Notes: a model not told the origin generated them from the letters alone. Counted from the stretch's first letter, positions 33,810 to 42,676 are shown. The stretch is 64,000 nt of DNA from Martinezella lusitana (GCF_010668395.1 NZ_WUEY01000024.1:1-64000); one strand, 5' to 3'. Program-made: numbers and translations.

Positions 33810-34913
33810 ATGAAGGCTGCCGTACTTTACAATTATAACGAAGACCTCTTGATTGAGGACGTGCCGATTGGCGACCCTGGCGACCGAGAAGTTCTAGTCC
33901 GGATTATCGCAACCGGTGTCTGCCACAGCGACCTCAGCGCTTTGAAAGGCAAATCACGTCCACCTCTGCCGATCATCCTCGGGCATGAAGCGGCAGGCAT
34001 CGTCGAGAAAACTGGTTCGGCAGTCTCCAAGGTAAGGAAGGGGGATCACGTCATCCTTTCATGGGCGCCAAACTGTGGCGAATGCTTCTACTGCCAGAAG
34101 CGTCTGCCGACCATGTGCGACACATATGGGGCGGCTGCCGGTAACGGCACACTCTGGAACGGTGCGCGTCGGCTCGGCACTGTTGAGAGGCCGATCCACC
34201 ACTTCACGTGCCTTTCGAGCTTTGCCGAACTGGCGGTTGTGCCAGAATCCGGTTGCTCGAAAATCGAGAAGGACATTCCTTTCGAAGTCGCTGCCCTTGT
34301 TGGCTGCGCGGTGACAACCGGTTTTGGCGCTGTCGTCAACGATGCGCGCGTCGAGCCAGGTGAGGTCGTTGGCGTTATTGGCGTCGGCGGCGTCGGCATC
34401 AACGCCATTCATGCAGCCCATCTTGCCGGCGCGAAAGCCGTCGCGGCCATCGACATTAATCCGGAGAAGGAAACGGTCGCTCGCTCATTCGGCGCCACGC
34501 ATTTCTTCAATTCCGCAACGCGGGACGTTCCCGCCGAAATCAGGGCGCTGAGCCGGGGACGGGGCGCCGACAGCGTTATCGACTGCACTGGACGCCCTGC
34601 GGCCATCGCGCTTGCCTACGATACTGCGCGGCCGGGCGGATCTGTCATTTCCGTCGGCATCGCGGCCAAGGGCGAGATGGTTTGCTTTCAAGCCTCGACT
34701 TTGCCCAATACCCAGAAGCGCATCATCGGCAGCAACTACGGCGGCGGCATGCCAGAGCATGATTTCGAGCGCATCCTCGCTCTTTACCGTGCCGGCCGTT
34801 TTGATCTTGATCGCCAGATCGGCGAGCGTGTGGCGCTGGATGAGATCAATGACGCCTTCCGTTGGCTGGAACAGGGCGTTCTTGCCCGCACCCTAGTGTG
34901 CTTTGAACAATGA
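33810..34913 (+). CDS. zinc-dependent alcohol dehydrogenase, MDR family
   Basis: A 367-residue medium-chain dehydrogenase. Catalytic zinc ligands C37 (GVCHSD) and H59-E60 (GHEAAG) are present. A structural zinc site C-x2-C-x2-C-x7-C is visible in CGECFYCQKRLPTMC (about 92-106). The Rossmann motif GVGGVG (about 195-200), followed by DINPEK, indicates NAD preference, since the acidic residue ends the second strand. It resembles class III-type dehydrogenases but lacks enough detail for a substrate. It starts 46 bases after the CoA synthetase and its stop overlaps an alternative start of the aldehyde dehydrogenase, consistent with successive alcohol and aldehyde oxidation. Confidence 0.9.
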   Translation: MKAAVLYNYNEDLLIEDVPIGDPGDREVLVRIIATGVCHSDLSALKGKSRPPLPIILGHEAAGIVEKTGSAVSKVRKGDHVILSWAPNCGECFYCQKRLPTMCDTYGAAAGNGTLWNGARRLGTVERPIHHFTCLSSFAELAVVPESGCSKIEKDIPFEVAALVGCAVTTGFGAVVNDARVEPGEVVGVIGVGGVGINAIHAAHLAGAKAVAAIDINPEKETVARSFGATHFFNSATRDVPAEIRALSRGRGADSVIDCTGRPAAIALAYDTARPGGSVISVGIAAKGEMVCFQASTLPNTQKRIIGSNYGGGMPEHDFERILALYRAGRFDLDRQIGERVALDEINDAFRWLEQGVLARTLVCFEQ

Positions 34914-34939
34914 TCCTCAGACAACAGGACGAGACGAAG

Positions 34940-36373
34940 ATGTATCCCGATACGGAGCTTTTCATTGCCGGCGAATGGACCAATGGCACGAGCGGCGTGA
35001 CGCTGCCTATCCTTAATCCGGCGACCGGCGGCGAGATCGGCCGCGTCGCCAAGGCGGGCAAAGCCGAGATGGATCGTGCGCTTGTGGCCGCCGAGAGAGC
35101 TTTCAGGCAATGGCGCAAGACGACGGCCCGTGAACGCGCGAAACTCCTACACGCCGCCGCCGACAATCTCAAGGCGCGCCTCGAGGACATCGCGCCGATT
35201 CTAACCATGGAACAAGGCAAGCCGCTCGCCGAGGCGCGATCAGAATTGCGCAATGCCGACGACGTGATCCGCTGGTTTGCTGAGGAGGGCATTCGCTCCT
35301 ATGGCCGTCTCATCCCGGCCCGCAGGGGTGGGGTGCAGCAAATGGTCATGAAGGAACCGATCGGCGTCGTTGCCGCTTTCACGCCGTGGAACTATCCGGT
35401 GGCGCAAGCGATCCGCAAGATTTCCGCCGCGCTCGCCTCCGGCTGCACCGTCATTTTGAAGGCTGCCGAGGAAGCGCCGGCCTCCTGCGCGGCGATGGTT
35501 CGCGCCTTTGCCGATGCGGGCTTTCCAGACGGGGCGATCAATCTTCTCTACGGTATTCCGGCGGAAATTTCGGAATATCTTATTCCGCACCCGGCGATCC
35601 GCAAGGTATCTTTTACAGGTTCGACTTCGGTCGGCAAACGTCTGGCCTCTTTGGCCGGTGCGCATATGAAGCGAGTAACGATGGAGCTTGGCGGGCATGC
35701 GCCCTACATCGTCTGCGCCGATGCCGATCTTCCCAAAGCCGTATCGATGTTGGCGGAGCACAAGTTTCACAATGCCGGCCAGGTCTGCATCGCGCCGACA
35801 CGCGTGCTTGTCGAGGAACCTGTTTACGATAGGGTGCTTGAGGATTTCGTCACGGCGGTGAAGGCGATCCGGATCGGCGATGGTTTCACAGGCGGTGTCG
35901 ATATGGGGCCGATGGCGAATGCGCGCCGATTGGATGCGATGGACAGGCTGATCGGTGATGCCGTCGCCAGGGGCGGACGCCTGCTGACCGGCGGCAATCG
36001 CATCGGCAATGCCGGCTTCTTCTTCGAGCCGACGGTATTGGCCGAGGTGCCGAAGGAGGCTGCTATCATGAATGAGGAGCCGTTCGGGCCGGTGGCCGTC
36101 GTCAATCGATTCTCGTCGATCGATGAGGCGATCGACGAAGCCAATCGTTTGCCCGTCGGCCTGGCCGCCTACGCCTTCACGCGGACGCAGAGGAATGCAC
36201 AGCGTTTCGCGGACGACATCGAAGCGGGAATGCTGTCGATCAATGATTATGGCCTTGCCTATGCGGAGGTGCCCTTTAACGGAATAAAGGATTCTGGCTA
36301 TGGCTCCGAGGGAGGGGCGGAGGCGCTGGAGACGTTCCAGACGATCAAATTCGTTTCGCAGACGAATTTCTGA
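34940..36373 (+). CDS. NAD(P)-dependent aldehyde dehydrogenase, succinate-semialdehyde-like
   Basis: A 477-residue ALDH. FTPWNYP (substrate/cofactor loop), MELGGHAPYIV (general base glutamate), FHNAGQVCIAPTRVLVE (catalytic cysteine) and EEPFGPVAVV are in order. The sequence style is close to GabD-type succinate semialdehyde dehydrogenases. I chose ATG 34940; ATG 34910 overlaps the stop of the alcohol dehydrogenase (ATGA) and would couple the two genes. It is probably the last gene of the unit that starts with the crotonase at 31420. A separate promoter with an ATGAA site follows at 36384. Confidence 0.9.
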   Translation: MYPDTELFIAGEWTNGTSGVTLPILNPATGGEIGRVAKAGKAEMDRALVAAERAFRQWRKTTARERAKLLHAAADNLKARLEDIAPILTMEQGKPLAEARSELRNADDVIRWFAEEGIRSYGRLIPARRGGVQQMVMKEPIGVVAAFTPWNYPVAQAIRKISAALASGCTVILKAAEEAPASCAAMVRAFADAGFPDGAINLLYGIPAEISEYLIPHPAIRKVSFTGSTSVGKRLASLAGAHMKRVTMELGGHAPYIVCADADLPKAVSMLAEHKFHNAGQVCIAPTRVLVEEPVYDRVLEDFVTAVKAIRIGDGFTGGVDMGPMANARRLDAMDRLIGDAVARGGRLLTGGNRIGNAGFFFEPTVLAEVPKEAAIMNEEPFGPVAVVNRFSSIDEAIDEANRLPVGLAAYAFTRTQRNAQRFADDIEAGMLSINDYGLAYAEVPFNGIKDSGYGSEGGAEALETFQTIKFVSQTNF

Positions 36374-36383
36374 GGTCACTCAA

Positions 36384-36409
36384 ATGAAATATTGACATAG
36401 ATTTTTCAT
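36384..36409. promoter_or_regulatory. candidate regulon operator, ATGAA-N16-TTCAT (site 3), overlapping a -35 element
   Basis: ATGAA (36384-36388) and TTCAT (36405-36409) with a 16-base gap; 7-bp arms AATGAAA/TTTCATT are perfect (36383-36389, 36404-36410). TTGACA lies within the spacer at 36392-36397, with TGAAAT 17 bases on. A second inverted repeat reuses the right arm: TTTCATT at 36404-36410 with AATGAAA at 36418-36424. It lies 48 bases upstream of ADC protein 3. Overlap with the -35 suggests repression. Confidence 0.68.
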
Positions 36410-36456
36410 TGTAGTGAAATGAAATCGAAGTCAACAGGCAGGAAAGACCAGCCCTT

Positions 36457-37152
36457 ATGTCCCAGCAGGCTTATACCCTCCCGCAGCGCGCGCCGCTCTA
36501 TCAGGCGCCTCCGTTCGACTACAAGGCGTTCGCCAAGGTTAGCGTCTTCTGCCGTGTCGACGAGGCGGCGATTCGGGCGGCGCTGCCGACGCAGTTCGAT
36601 CTCCGCGGAGATGTGATCGAATTCTTCATCATGGACGTCCCGGCCGGCGGATCGCTCGGTTCTTACGCGGAAGGTGGAATCGTCGTGCCCATGAACTATC
36701 AGGGTCGTCCGGGCGGCCATGTGCTTTACGAGATTGTTACCAACGACGATTCCATGGCGGTTGGCCGGGAAGTTTGGGGCTATCCCAAGAAAATGGGTGA
36801 AGTCGATTGGAATGCGACCGATACATCGGTGTCGGCCAAGTTGTCGCGCCGCGGCACGTCGCTGATCGAAATCGACTTTAAGGCCGATGGCCCGGCCTTC
36901 GATAAGCCGGTGCTGCATCCGCGCTTCCAGACGCGTATCATCCCGTCGCCGGAAAACGCAGCCGCTGAAACGCAGATCATTGAAAATTCGCTCGGTCAGT
37001 CCGAGACACTTCGCCATGCCTTCGGAAAAGCCGATATCAAGATTGGCGGCAATGCCAACGATCCTTTCTCCGATTTCCACATTCGCGAGGTCGTCGGCGC
37101 GGAAATGGTCGTTGCCAACTTCGTCCTGGCTTTTGGCAAGATTATCGGCTGA
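36457..37152 (+). CDS. acetoacetate decarboxylase-family protein 3
   Basis: A 231-residue ADC-fold protein with the active-site K111-K112 pair (EVWGYPKKMGEVDW), and a shorter N-terminus than the other two copies in the window. GGIVVPMNYQGRPGGHVLYE and GREVWGYPKK are family-like. The conserved dilysine allows a genuine decarboxylase or another Schiff-base reaction. It is followed after 54 bases by an SDR dehydrogenase, and preceded by site 3, so these two probably form one unit. Having three diverged paralogues in 13 kb suggests different steps in one pathway rather than redundancy. Confidence 0.85.
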   Translation: MSQQAYTLPQRAPLYQAPPFDYKAFAKVSVFCRVDEAAIRAALPTQFDLRGDVIEFFIMDVPAGGSLGSYAEGGIVVPMNYQGRPGGHVLYEIVTNDDSMAVGREVWGYPKKMGEVDWNATDTSVSAKLSRRGTSLIEIDFKADGPAFDKPVLHPRFQTRIIPSPENAAAETQIIENSLGQSETLRHAFGKADIKIGGNANDPFSDFHIREVVGAEMVVANFVLAFGKIIG

Positions 37153-37206
37153 AGGCTCGAATTTCAGGGATTCGTCCACATGAGGTGCGCAAAGACCCCG
37201 GAGAAG

Positions 37207-37968
37207 ATGTTTAGGCTCGATGAAAAGCGGGTCTTCATCACCGGTGGCGGTGGCGGTATCGGTCGTGCGGCGGCTTTGATGTTTGCTGCCTTTGGGGCGC
37301 ATGTCGTGGTTCTCGACTGGGACGTGGCGGCCGCGCGGGCCGTATGTTGTGAGGTGACGGAACTCGGTGGCAGGGCGAGCGTCTTCGCGCTTGATGTAAC
37401 CGATGAGGCAGAGGTTCTCTCGGTCTTTGAGCAGGCCCAGCGCGAAGCGGGCGGACTGGACGTGCTCGTTAATAATGCAGGCATTTCGATCCGCCGCCCC
37501 TCGATCGAGCTTACGCTTGAGGAGTGGGACAGTGTTATCTCGGTCAACCTGACCGGTATGTTCCTCTGCTCGCGCACGGCCGCCCGTTCATGGATCGGTC
37601 GTGGCGTGCCGGGGGTGGTGATCAACACTGCATCGATCATGAGCTATTCGGGCGGTGGTCTCCATCCGAACATTTCCTACCAAACGACCAAGGCTGGCGT
37701 GGTCAACCTCACGCAAACGCTCGCTGTCGAATGGGCCGGGAACGATATTCGTGTGAATGCCATAGCGCCGACCTGGGTCAGGACGTCGCTGATCAATCAT
37801 CTGATGGCGGACGAAGCGCAGATGGAAAAGATCCGCTCTCTCACGCCTATGAAACGCCTGGCAGAACCTGAGGAGGTCGCTTCTGCAATGATCTTCCTCG
37901 CCGGATCTGCATCAACAATGACCACCGGCCACGTTCTGGCGGTGGATGGAGGTTATCTGGCGACTTAA
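37207..37968 (+). CDS. SDR-family NAD(P)-dependent dehydrogenase 1
   Basis: A 253-residue classical short-chain dehydrogenase. Cofactor motif ITGGGGGIGRAA at about 11-22, NNAGIS at about 87-92, catalytic serine in INTASIMSYS, and Y-x-x-x-K as YQTTKAG. A C-terminal GGYLAT closes the protein. An acidic residue after the second strand (DWDVAAAR) suggests NAD rather than NADP. ATG 37207 gives the usual family N-terminus; an upstream ATG 37180 is possible. It follows ADC protein 3. Confidence 0.9.
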   Translation: MFRLDEKRVFITGGGGGIGRAAALMFAAFGAHVVVLDWDVAAARAVCCEVTELGGRASVFALDVTDEAEVLSVFEQAQREAGGLDVLVNNAGISIRRPSIELTLEEWDSVISVNLTGMFLCSRTAARSWIGRGVPGVVINTASIMSYSGGGLHPNISYQTTKAGVVNLTQTLAVEWAGNDIRVNAIAPTWVRTSLINHLMADEAQMEKIRSLTPMKRLAEPEEVASAMIFLAGSASTMTTGHVLAVDGGYLAT

Positions 37969-38013
37969 GCAGGGAGGAGTAACGCGCCTGCTAGGCCATG
38001 CGCGATCACTTAA

Positions 38014-38039
38014 ATGAATAATACTAATAAAAAATTCAT
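38014..38039. promoter_or_regulatory. candidate regulon operator, ATGAA-N16-TTCAT (site 4)
   Basis: ATGAA (38014-38018) and TTCAT (38035-38039), separated by 16 bases, with arms extendable to ATGAAT/ATTCAT. It sits 62 bases upstream of the real start of the Liv-type binding protein (38101). The ATG within the site opens the same frame but would add 29 residues of non-signal sequence, so it is not the gene start. Confidence 0.65.
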
Positions 38040-38100
38040 GGCTGCGTTGCCAGCACACGGTTCCACGCAGCCGGCTCAGCAAAGAAAAAGGGGAACTTCA

Positions 38101-39219
38101 ATGACCAAGACACGCATACTTCTTTCGGCAGCAGCGTTGCTGCTGGTGTCGAGCGTATTGCCAGCGATGGCGGATGATATTGTTCTCGGTGGCAGTGCTC
38201 CAATGTCCGGCGCACAGGCTGAGTTCGGTCAGTCGCAGATCGACGGTGCCCAGCTCTATTTCGACCAATTGAACGAAAAAGGTGGCATTAAGGGCAACAA
38301 GATCGTCTTCCGCGCGCTCGACGATCGCGCCGACCCGCGCCAGGGCACCCTTGTCGCCCAGCAGTTTTGTGACGACAAAGCCGTAATCGGCGTTATCGGC
38401 CACATGAATAGCGGCGTCACGATGCCGGCACTGGATATCTATTCGGAATGCGGCATGCCGCAGGTTGTCCCTGCGACTAACCCCCAGCTAATGCGCATGG
38501 GTTATAAGACGGTTGTCCGTCCAGTCGCCAATGATTTCGTCCAAGGCGCCCTTCCGGCAAAATATGCCACTGAGAAACTCGGCCTGAAGAAAGCTGTCCT
38601 CGTACACGACAAGACGGTATTTGGGCAGGGAATTGCGAGCGTCTTCAAGCAGAATTTCGAAGCCGGTGGCGGAAAGGTCGCCGGGACCTTCGGCGCAAAT
38701 CCGGAAGACGTGGATTTCTCCGCGCTGATTGCCTCAATCAAGCTCGAAAATCCTGATGTAGTCTATATGGGCGCCGGGATGCCCCAACTCGCGCTGTTTC
38801 TCAAACAAATGCGAGAGCAGGGCCTCAAGGCGCAGTTCATCGGCCCGGATATCGGCTTTACGGTCGATTTCATCAATCAGGTAGGCGCTGCCTCCGCCGA
38901 GGGCGCACTGATGACATTCCAGCTCCCACCTTACGACTCTTCGCCGGAGTTGAAGGATTTCGCGGCACGTCACCAGGCTCGATTTGGCCGAACCCCCGGG
39001 CCCTATGCCTCGCTCGGCTTTGCCAACGCTCAGGTCATGGCCGCGGCCGTGGAGAAAGCAGGGACGATGGATCGCGAAGGCGTCCTTGCCCAACTTCACG
39101 GAGTAAAGGTCGATACGCTTCTCGGTCCAGTGTCCTTCGATGAAAACGGCGAAAACACCTCTGCTCCCATGTACCTCTATGTCGTCAAGAACGGCAAGTT
39201 CGAGCTGGTCAAGAACTGA
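38101..39219 (+). CDS. branched-chain amino acid-type ABC transporter substrate-binding protein (LivJ class)
   Basis: A 372-residue periplasmic protein of family 4 (LivJ/LivK). Signal peptide: ILLSAAALLLVSSVLPAMAD. GGSAPMSGAQAEFGQSQIDG and the domain-hinge segment EKLGLKKAVLVHDKTVFGQG are typical. The ATG at 38101 is preceded by AAAAAGGGGAACTTCA. It begins the operon that continues with LivH, M, G and F homologues and an SDR. Proteins of this class bind leucine-type amino acids but also many aromatic or organic acids, so the ligand is open. Confidence 0.92.
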   Translation: MTKTRILLSAAALLLVSSVLPAMADDIVLGGSAPMSGAQAEFGQSQIDGAQLYFDQLNEKGGIKGNKIVFRALDDRADPRQGTLVAQQFCDDKAVIGVIGHMNSGVTMPALDIYSECGMPQVVPATNPQLMRMGYKTVVRPVANDFVQGALPAKYATEKLGLKKAVLVHDKTVFGQGIASVFKQNFEAGGGKVAGTFGANPEDVDFSALIASIKLENPDVVYMGAGMPQLALFLKQMREQGLKAQFIGPDIGFTVDFINQVGAASAEGALMTFQLPPYDSSPELKDFAARHQARFGRTPGPYASLGFANAQVMAAAVEKAGTMDREGVLAQLHGVKVDTLLGPVSFDENGENTSAPMYLYVVKNGKFELVKN

Positions 39220-39241
39220 TCAACCGGACATTGTTCCAACG

Positions 39242-39266
39242 GGATCGGCGCGTTCCGTGCCGATCC
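39242..39266. terminator. intergenic hairpin after the binding-protein gene (attenuator-like)
   Basis: Perfect 8-bp arms GGATCGGC (39242-39249) and GCCGATCC (39259-39266) around a 9-base loop, located 23 bases past the binding-protein stop and 20 bases before the permease start. There is no T tract. Hairpins at this place commonly protect the binding-protein mRNA and lower permease expression. Confidence 0.5.
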
Positions 39267-39286
39267 ATCGTCATAGAGGCGGTCCC

Positions 39287-40237
39287 TTGTTCAATTATTT
39301 TCTTCAACAATTGATCTTTGCATTGGCAATTGGCGCGATCTACGGGTTGATAGCGTTGGGCTACACAATGGTCTACGGCGTCATGCGTCTGATCAATTTC
39401 GCCCACGGCGAGTTTTTTATGCTCGGTCCGTACATCTATACCTTCGTTTTCAGCGGACTTCTGGGCGCTGGCAGTCTAGCGCCGGCTCTCGGTTCCGTCA
39501 TCGCGATCGTCGTAAGCTTCGTGGTCGTCGGCCTGCTCGGCGTAGCGATCGAGCGCTTTGCTTATCGACCACTACGCGCCTATGGCCGCTTGGCCCCGAT
39601 GTTGAGCGCACTTGGCATGTCCATCGTGCTGCAAAGCGCAGTTCGTGTCACCGTCGGCCCTCAGCCGGAGCGCTTCCCGGCCATCGTGTCGAGCGAGCCG
39701 ATCGCCGCGCTCGGCGGTATGGCGACAACGGTGCAGGTCGGTATTCTCGCCGCCGCGATCTTGCTCATGGTGGGGCTGACGCTGTTCGTCAATGGCACGC
39801 GCCTCGGCATCTGGATCCGCGCGGCTTCAGAAAGCTGGACCACTTCCAGTCTGCTTGGCATCCGTGTCAACCGCGCCGTCAGCCTGGTCTTTTTTATTGG
39901 CCCCGGTCTCGGCGCCATAGCCGGCATCATGTATGCCTCCTATTATGGCATCATGCAGCCGACCATGGGCTCTGTCATCGGCCTTAAGGCTTTCACCGCG
40001 GCAATCCTCGGCGGCATCGGCTCCATTCCGGGCGCCATGCTCGGAGGCTTCCTGCTCGGCGCGATCGAGACCTTCGGAACGGCCTTCCTGCCGATTCTCT
40101 CCGGCGGCTTCATCGGCACGGAATATCGCGACGTCTTCGCCTTCGCCGTTCTTATCCTCGTTCTTCTGTTCAAGCCCGCCGGCCTGCTCGGCGAGACCGT
40201 CTCGGAAGAAACGACCGTTGCAAAGAAGGATTACTGA
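39287..40237 (+). CDS. branched-chain amino acid-type ABC permease (LivH class)
   Basis: A 316-residue permease with about eight membrane segments. The opening LFNYFLQQLIFALAIGAIYG is typical of LivH. GYTMVYGVMRLINFAHGEFF and LGGIGSIPGAMLGGFLLGAIE are also family signatures. The start is inferred as TTG 39287, preceded by GAGGCGG, because the upstream ATG at 39140 lies inside the binding-protein gene. It pairs with the LivM-class permease three bases after its stop. Confidence 0.9.
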   Translation: MFNYFLQQLIFALAIGAIYGLIALGYTMVYGVMRLINFAHGEFFMLGPYIYTFVFSGLLGAGSLAPALGSVIAIVVSFVVVGLLGVAIERFAYRPLRAYGRLAPMLSALGMSIVLQSAVRVTVGPQPERFPAIVSSEPIAALGGMATTVQVGILAAAILLMVGLTLFVNGTRLGIWIRAASESWTTSSLLGIRVNRAVSLVFFIGPGLGAIAGIMYASYYGIMQPTMGSVIGLKAFTAAILGGIGSIPGAMLGGFLLGAIETFGTAFLPILSGGFIGTEYRDVFAFAVLILVLLFKPAGLLGETVSEETTVAKKDY

Positions 40238-40240
40238 CCC

Positions 40241-41236
40241 ATGGGGAATTCGGTGATCGCCCGGCGGTTCGGCCTTTTGGCAGCCCTTGCGCTATGCGCG
40301 GTTCTGCTGGCGCTGGCGCCACAAATGTCGCCCTATTATGTCCGCGTGGTGGACAGCATTCTCATCTATATCATCCTCGCCGTCGGCCTCAATCTGGTGG
40401 TCGGCTATGCGGGCCTGCTCGATCTGGGCTTTATCGCCTTTTATGCGGTCGGCGCCTATGCCTATGCCCTTCTCGCCAGCGGGCAGTTCGATATCCACCT
40501 GCCGTTTATCTTGATCTTGTTCATCGGTGCGGCCATCGGGGCGCTGGCCGGTATCTTGCTCGGCTTTCCTGTGCTGAAGCTTCGCGGCGACTATCTCGCC
40601 ATCGTCACCCTGAGCTTCGGCGAGATCATCCGCATTGCCATCAATAATGCCGATGACCTGACCAACGGGCCGCAGGGCATTGCTGGACTTGATCGGGCGA
40701 CGCTTTTTGGTCTGCCGTTGACCAGCCCGGTGCATTTCTACTGGTTGCTGCTGGCACTCACCATCATCGTTTGCGCAAGCGTCTACTACATGGAACGGTC
40801 GATCCTCGGTAAAGCCTGGCGGGCGCTGCGTGAGGATCAAGACGTGGTGCGTGGCCTCGGCATCAACACAACGACGCTGAAACTGCTTGCCTTTGCGTTG
40901 AGCGCCTCTATCGGTGGGGCCGGTGGGGTGATCTTTGGTTCGTTCCAACGCTTTGTCAGCCCGGAAAGCTTCACCTTTCAGGAATCATTGCTTGTGGTGC
41001 TGATCATCATCATTGGCGGGGTTGGCAACATTATTGGCGTCATCGCCGGGGCGGTGGTGCTGGTCATCCTGCCGGAAGTCCTGCATTTCGCCGCGCAATA
41101 CCGCCTCCTCATCTATGGCGTCGTTCTCGTGACGGTCATCGTTTTACGGCCGGGTGGGCTCATCTCGCCGCGCTTCAACCTCGGCTTTATCCTTCGAAAG
41201 GTTCGGACGCTATGGCTCTCGCCCTCGAAAATGTAA
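40241..41236 (+). CDS. branched-chain amino acid-type ABC permease (LivM class)
   Basis: A 331-residue permease with about ten hydrophobic segments, including VVGYAGLLDLGFIAFYAVGA, the classic LivM signature near residue 50. The gating loop is present as LGKAWRALREDQDVVRGLGI. It forms the membrane channel with the LivH-class protein. The start lies four bases after the LivH stop and the end overlaps the LivG gene by 25 bases. Confidence 0.93.
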   Translation: MGNSVIARRFGLLAALALCAVLLALAPQMSPYYVRVVDSILIYIILAVGLNLVVGYAGLLDLGFIAFYAVGAYAYALLASGQFDIHLPFILILFIGAAIGALAGILLGFPVLKLRGDYLAIVTLSFGEIIRIAINNADDLTNGPQGIAGLDRATLFGLPLTSPVHFYWLLLALTIIVCASVYYMERSILGKAWRALREDQDVVRGLGINTTTLKLLAFALSASIGGAGGVIFGSFQRFVSPESFTFQESLLVVLIIIIGGVGNIIGVIAGAVVLVILPEVLHFAAQYRLLIYGVVLVTVIVLRPGGLISPRFNLGFILRKVRTLWLSPSKM

Positions 41237-42036
41237 GCAAGCATTTCGGATCGCTGGTGGCGATCAGGAACCTGTCGCTCTCCTTCGGCGTTGGCTCGAT
41301 CTATTCGATCATCGGCCCGAACGGCGCCGGCAAGTCGACCGTCGTAAACATGATTGCGGGTTCCTACAGCGTGACGTCGGGCACGATCCGGCTAGGCTCG
41401 ACAACGCTCAGCAAACTCCCGAAATATCGCATCGCCCGGCTCGGCGTGGCGCGCACCTACCAGAACCTGCGCCTGTTCGATGCCATGACGGTGCTGGAAA
41501 ACCTGGAGGTCTGCTTTTTCCCACAATCATGGCCGGCCCTGCTGAGCGGCGTAAGGCGCCTCGCGAAGACCGAGCGACTGGAGATCTGCCGCGCCTGCCT
41601 GGAACGCTTCCACCTGTCTGATGTGGCGGATTCGCTGGCCGGCGACCTACCCTATGGCCGCCAGAAGATGCTGGAATTGGCGCGAGCCTTCGTGACTGAG
41701 GCGCCGATCGTGCTGCTCGACGAACCGGCCGCCGGTCTCAACCACACCGAAACGAAGGAAATGGCGGCAATGATCGCCAGTCTGAAACGCGAGGACCGCG
41801 CGATCATCCTTATTGAGCATGACATGGATATGGTCATGTCCATTTCCGACCGTATCGACGTCTTGAACCATGGCGAGTTGCTTTGCTCAGGTACGCCGGA
41901 GCTGGTGCGTACGAATGAAAGAGTGCAGGAGGCCTATCTTGGAACCACGGAAGAACTCGACGACATCCGCAAGCTTGCTCAAAGTCGCCGGGCTCAAGGC
42001 GGGTTACGGTCGAACGCAGGTATTGTTCGGCATTGA
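41212..42036 (+). CDS. branched-chain amino acid-type ABC ATPase (LivG class)
   Basis: A 274-residue ATPase. Walker A GPNGAGKST (about 37-45), signature segment LPYGRQKMLELAR (LivG proteins often have this variant of LSGGQ), Walker B IVLLDEPAAGLN, and the switch histidine in LIEHDMDMV. TRTYQNLRLF-type Q-loop is seen as ARTYQNLRLFDAM. The last 30 or so residues (after TTEELDD) are atypical and overlap the LivF gene by about 120 bases in another frame, suggesting that the ancestral stop was lost. Confidence 0.9.
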   Translation: MALALENVSKHFGSLVAIRNLSLSFGVGSIYSIIGPNGAGKSTVVNMIAGSYSVTSGTIRLGSTTLSKLPKYRIARLGVARTYQNLRLFDAMTVLENLEVCFFPQSWPALLSGVRRLAKTERLEICRACLERFHLSDVADSLAGDLPYGRQKMLELARAFVTEAPIVLLDEPAAGLNHTETKEMAAMIASLKREDRAIILIEHDMDMVMSISDRIDVLNHGELLCSGTPELVRTNERVQEAYLGTTEELDDIRKLAQSRRAQGGLRSNAGIVRH

Positions 42037-42676
42037 CCTCGAAGTCCGCGCTGGCGAGATCGTCACGATCATCGGCGCGAACGGCGCCGGCAAGACCTCG
42101 ACCTTGCGGTCGATCTCCGGCCTGACTCAGGTCTATGCCGGCGACATCGAGTTCAAGGGGCGGCCGATCAAGGGGCTGCCTCCGGAGGAAATCACCCGGC
42201 TCGGTCTCGCGCACTGCCCGGAGGGACGGCAGATCCTTCAGCGATTGACGGTCGAGGAAAACTTGCTTGCCGGCTATATTCAGGGCCGCGGACGCAGTTT
42301 CGACGAGATCCGCACCCAGGTCTACGACATATTCCCGATCCTCAAGGAACGGCGTCATTCGTTGGCAAGCCGCATGAGTGGTGGACAGCAGCAGATGCTG
42401 GCGATCGGCCGTTCGTTGATGGCGACACCGGAACTGCTAATGCTGGACGAGCCCTCGCTCGGTCTTGCGCCCAAAATCATCAATCAGATCTTCGAAATCA
42501 TCATAACGCTCTCGAAATCGGGCATCAGCCTCGTCGTCGTCGAGCAGAACGCGGCGGTGGCGCTTGAGATCGCCGATTATGCCTATGTGATCGATGCGGG
42601 TTGCTGCTCGGTAGAGGGCGGGGCGCATAATGTGCTTAACGATCCCGATCTCAAAGCCGCCTATCTTGGCGCGTGA
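41915..42676 (+). CDS. branched-chain amino acid-type ABC ATPase (LivF class)
   Basis: A protein of about 253 residues. The ATPase core begins at LLKVAGLKAGYGRTQVLFG; Walker A is GANGAGKTS, signature MSGGQQQMLAIGRSLM, Walker B LMLDEPSLGLAP. The start is uncertain: ATG 41915 (giving a 20-residue non-conserved lead) or a TTG near 41975 that gives the canonical N-terminus. Either overlaps LivG. It completes the five-part importer, and an SDR gene follows after 16 bases. Confidence 0.88.
   Translation: MKECRRPILEPRKNSTTSASLLKVAGLKAGYGRTQVLFGIDLEVRAGEIVTIIGANGAGKTSTLRSISGLTQVYAGDIEFKGRPIKGLPPEEITRLGLAHCPEGRQILQRLTVEENLLAGYIQGRGRSFDEIRTQVYDIFPILKERRHSLASRMSGGQQQMLAIGRSLMATPELLMLDEPSLGLAPKIINQIFEIIITLSKSGISLVVVEQNAAVALEIADYAYVIDAGCCSVEGGAHNVLNDPDLKAAYLGA

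Noticed and set aside
35240..36379. A 379-codon minus-strand frame antisense to the aldehyde dehydrogenase
   Set aside because: The plus-strand ALDH motifs are all in order; the antisense product is rich in arginine, aspartate and histidine, as expected from a reversed ALDH.
38014..38100. ATG at 38014 as the start of the Liv binding protein
   Set aside because: It would add 29 residues without a signal peptide, and the ATG is inside a palindromic operator-like element. The ATG at 38101 has a strong ribosome site and a perfect signal peptide.
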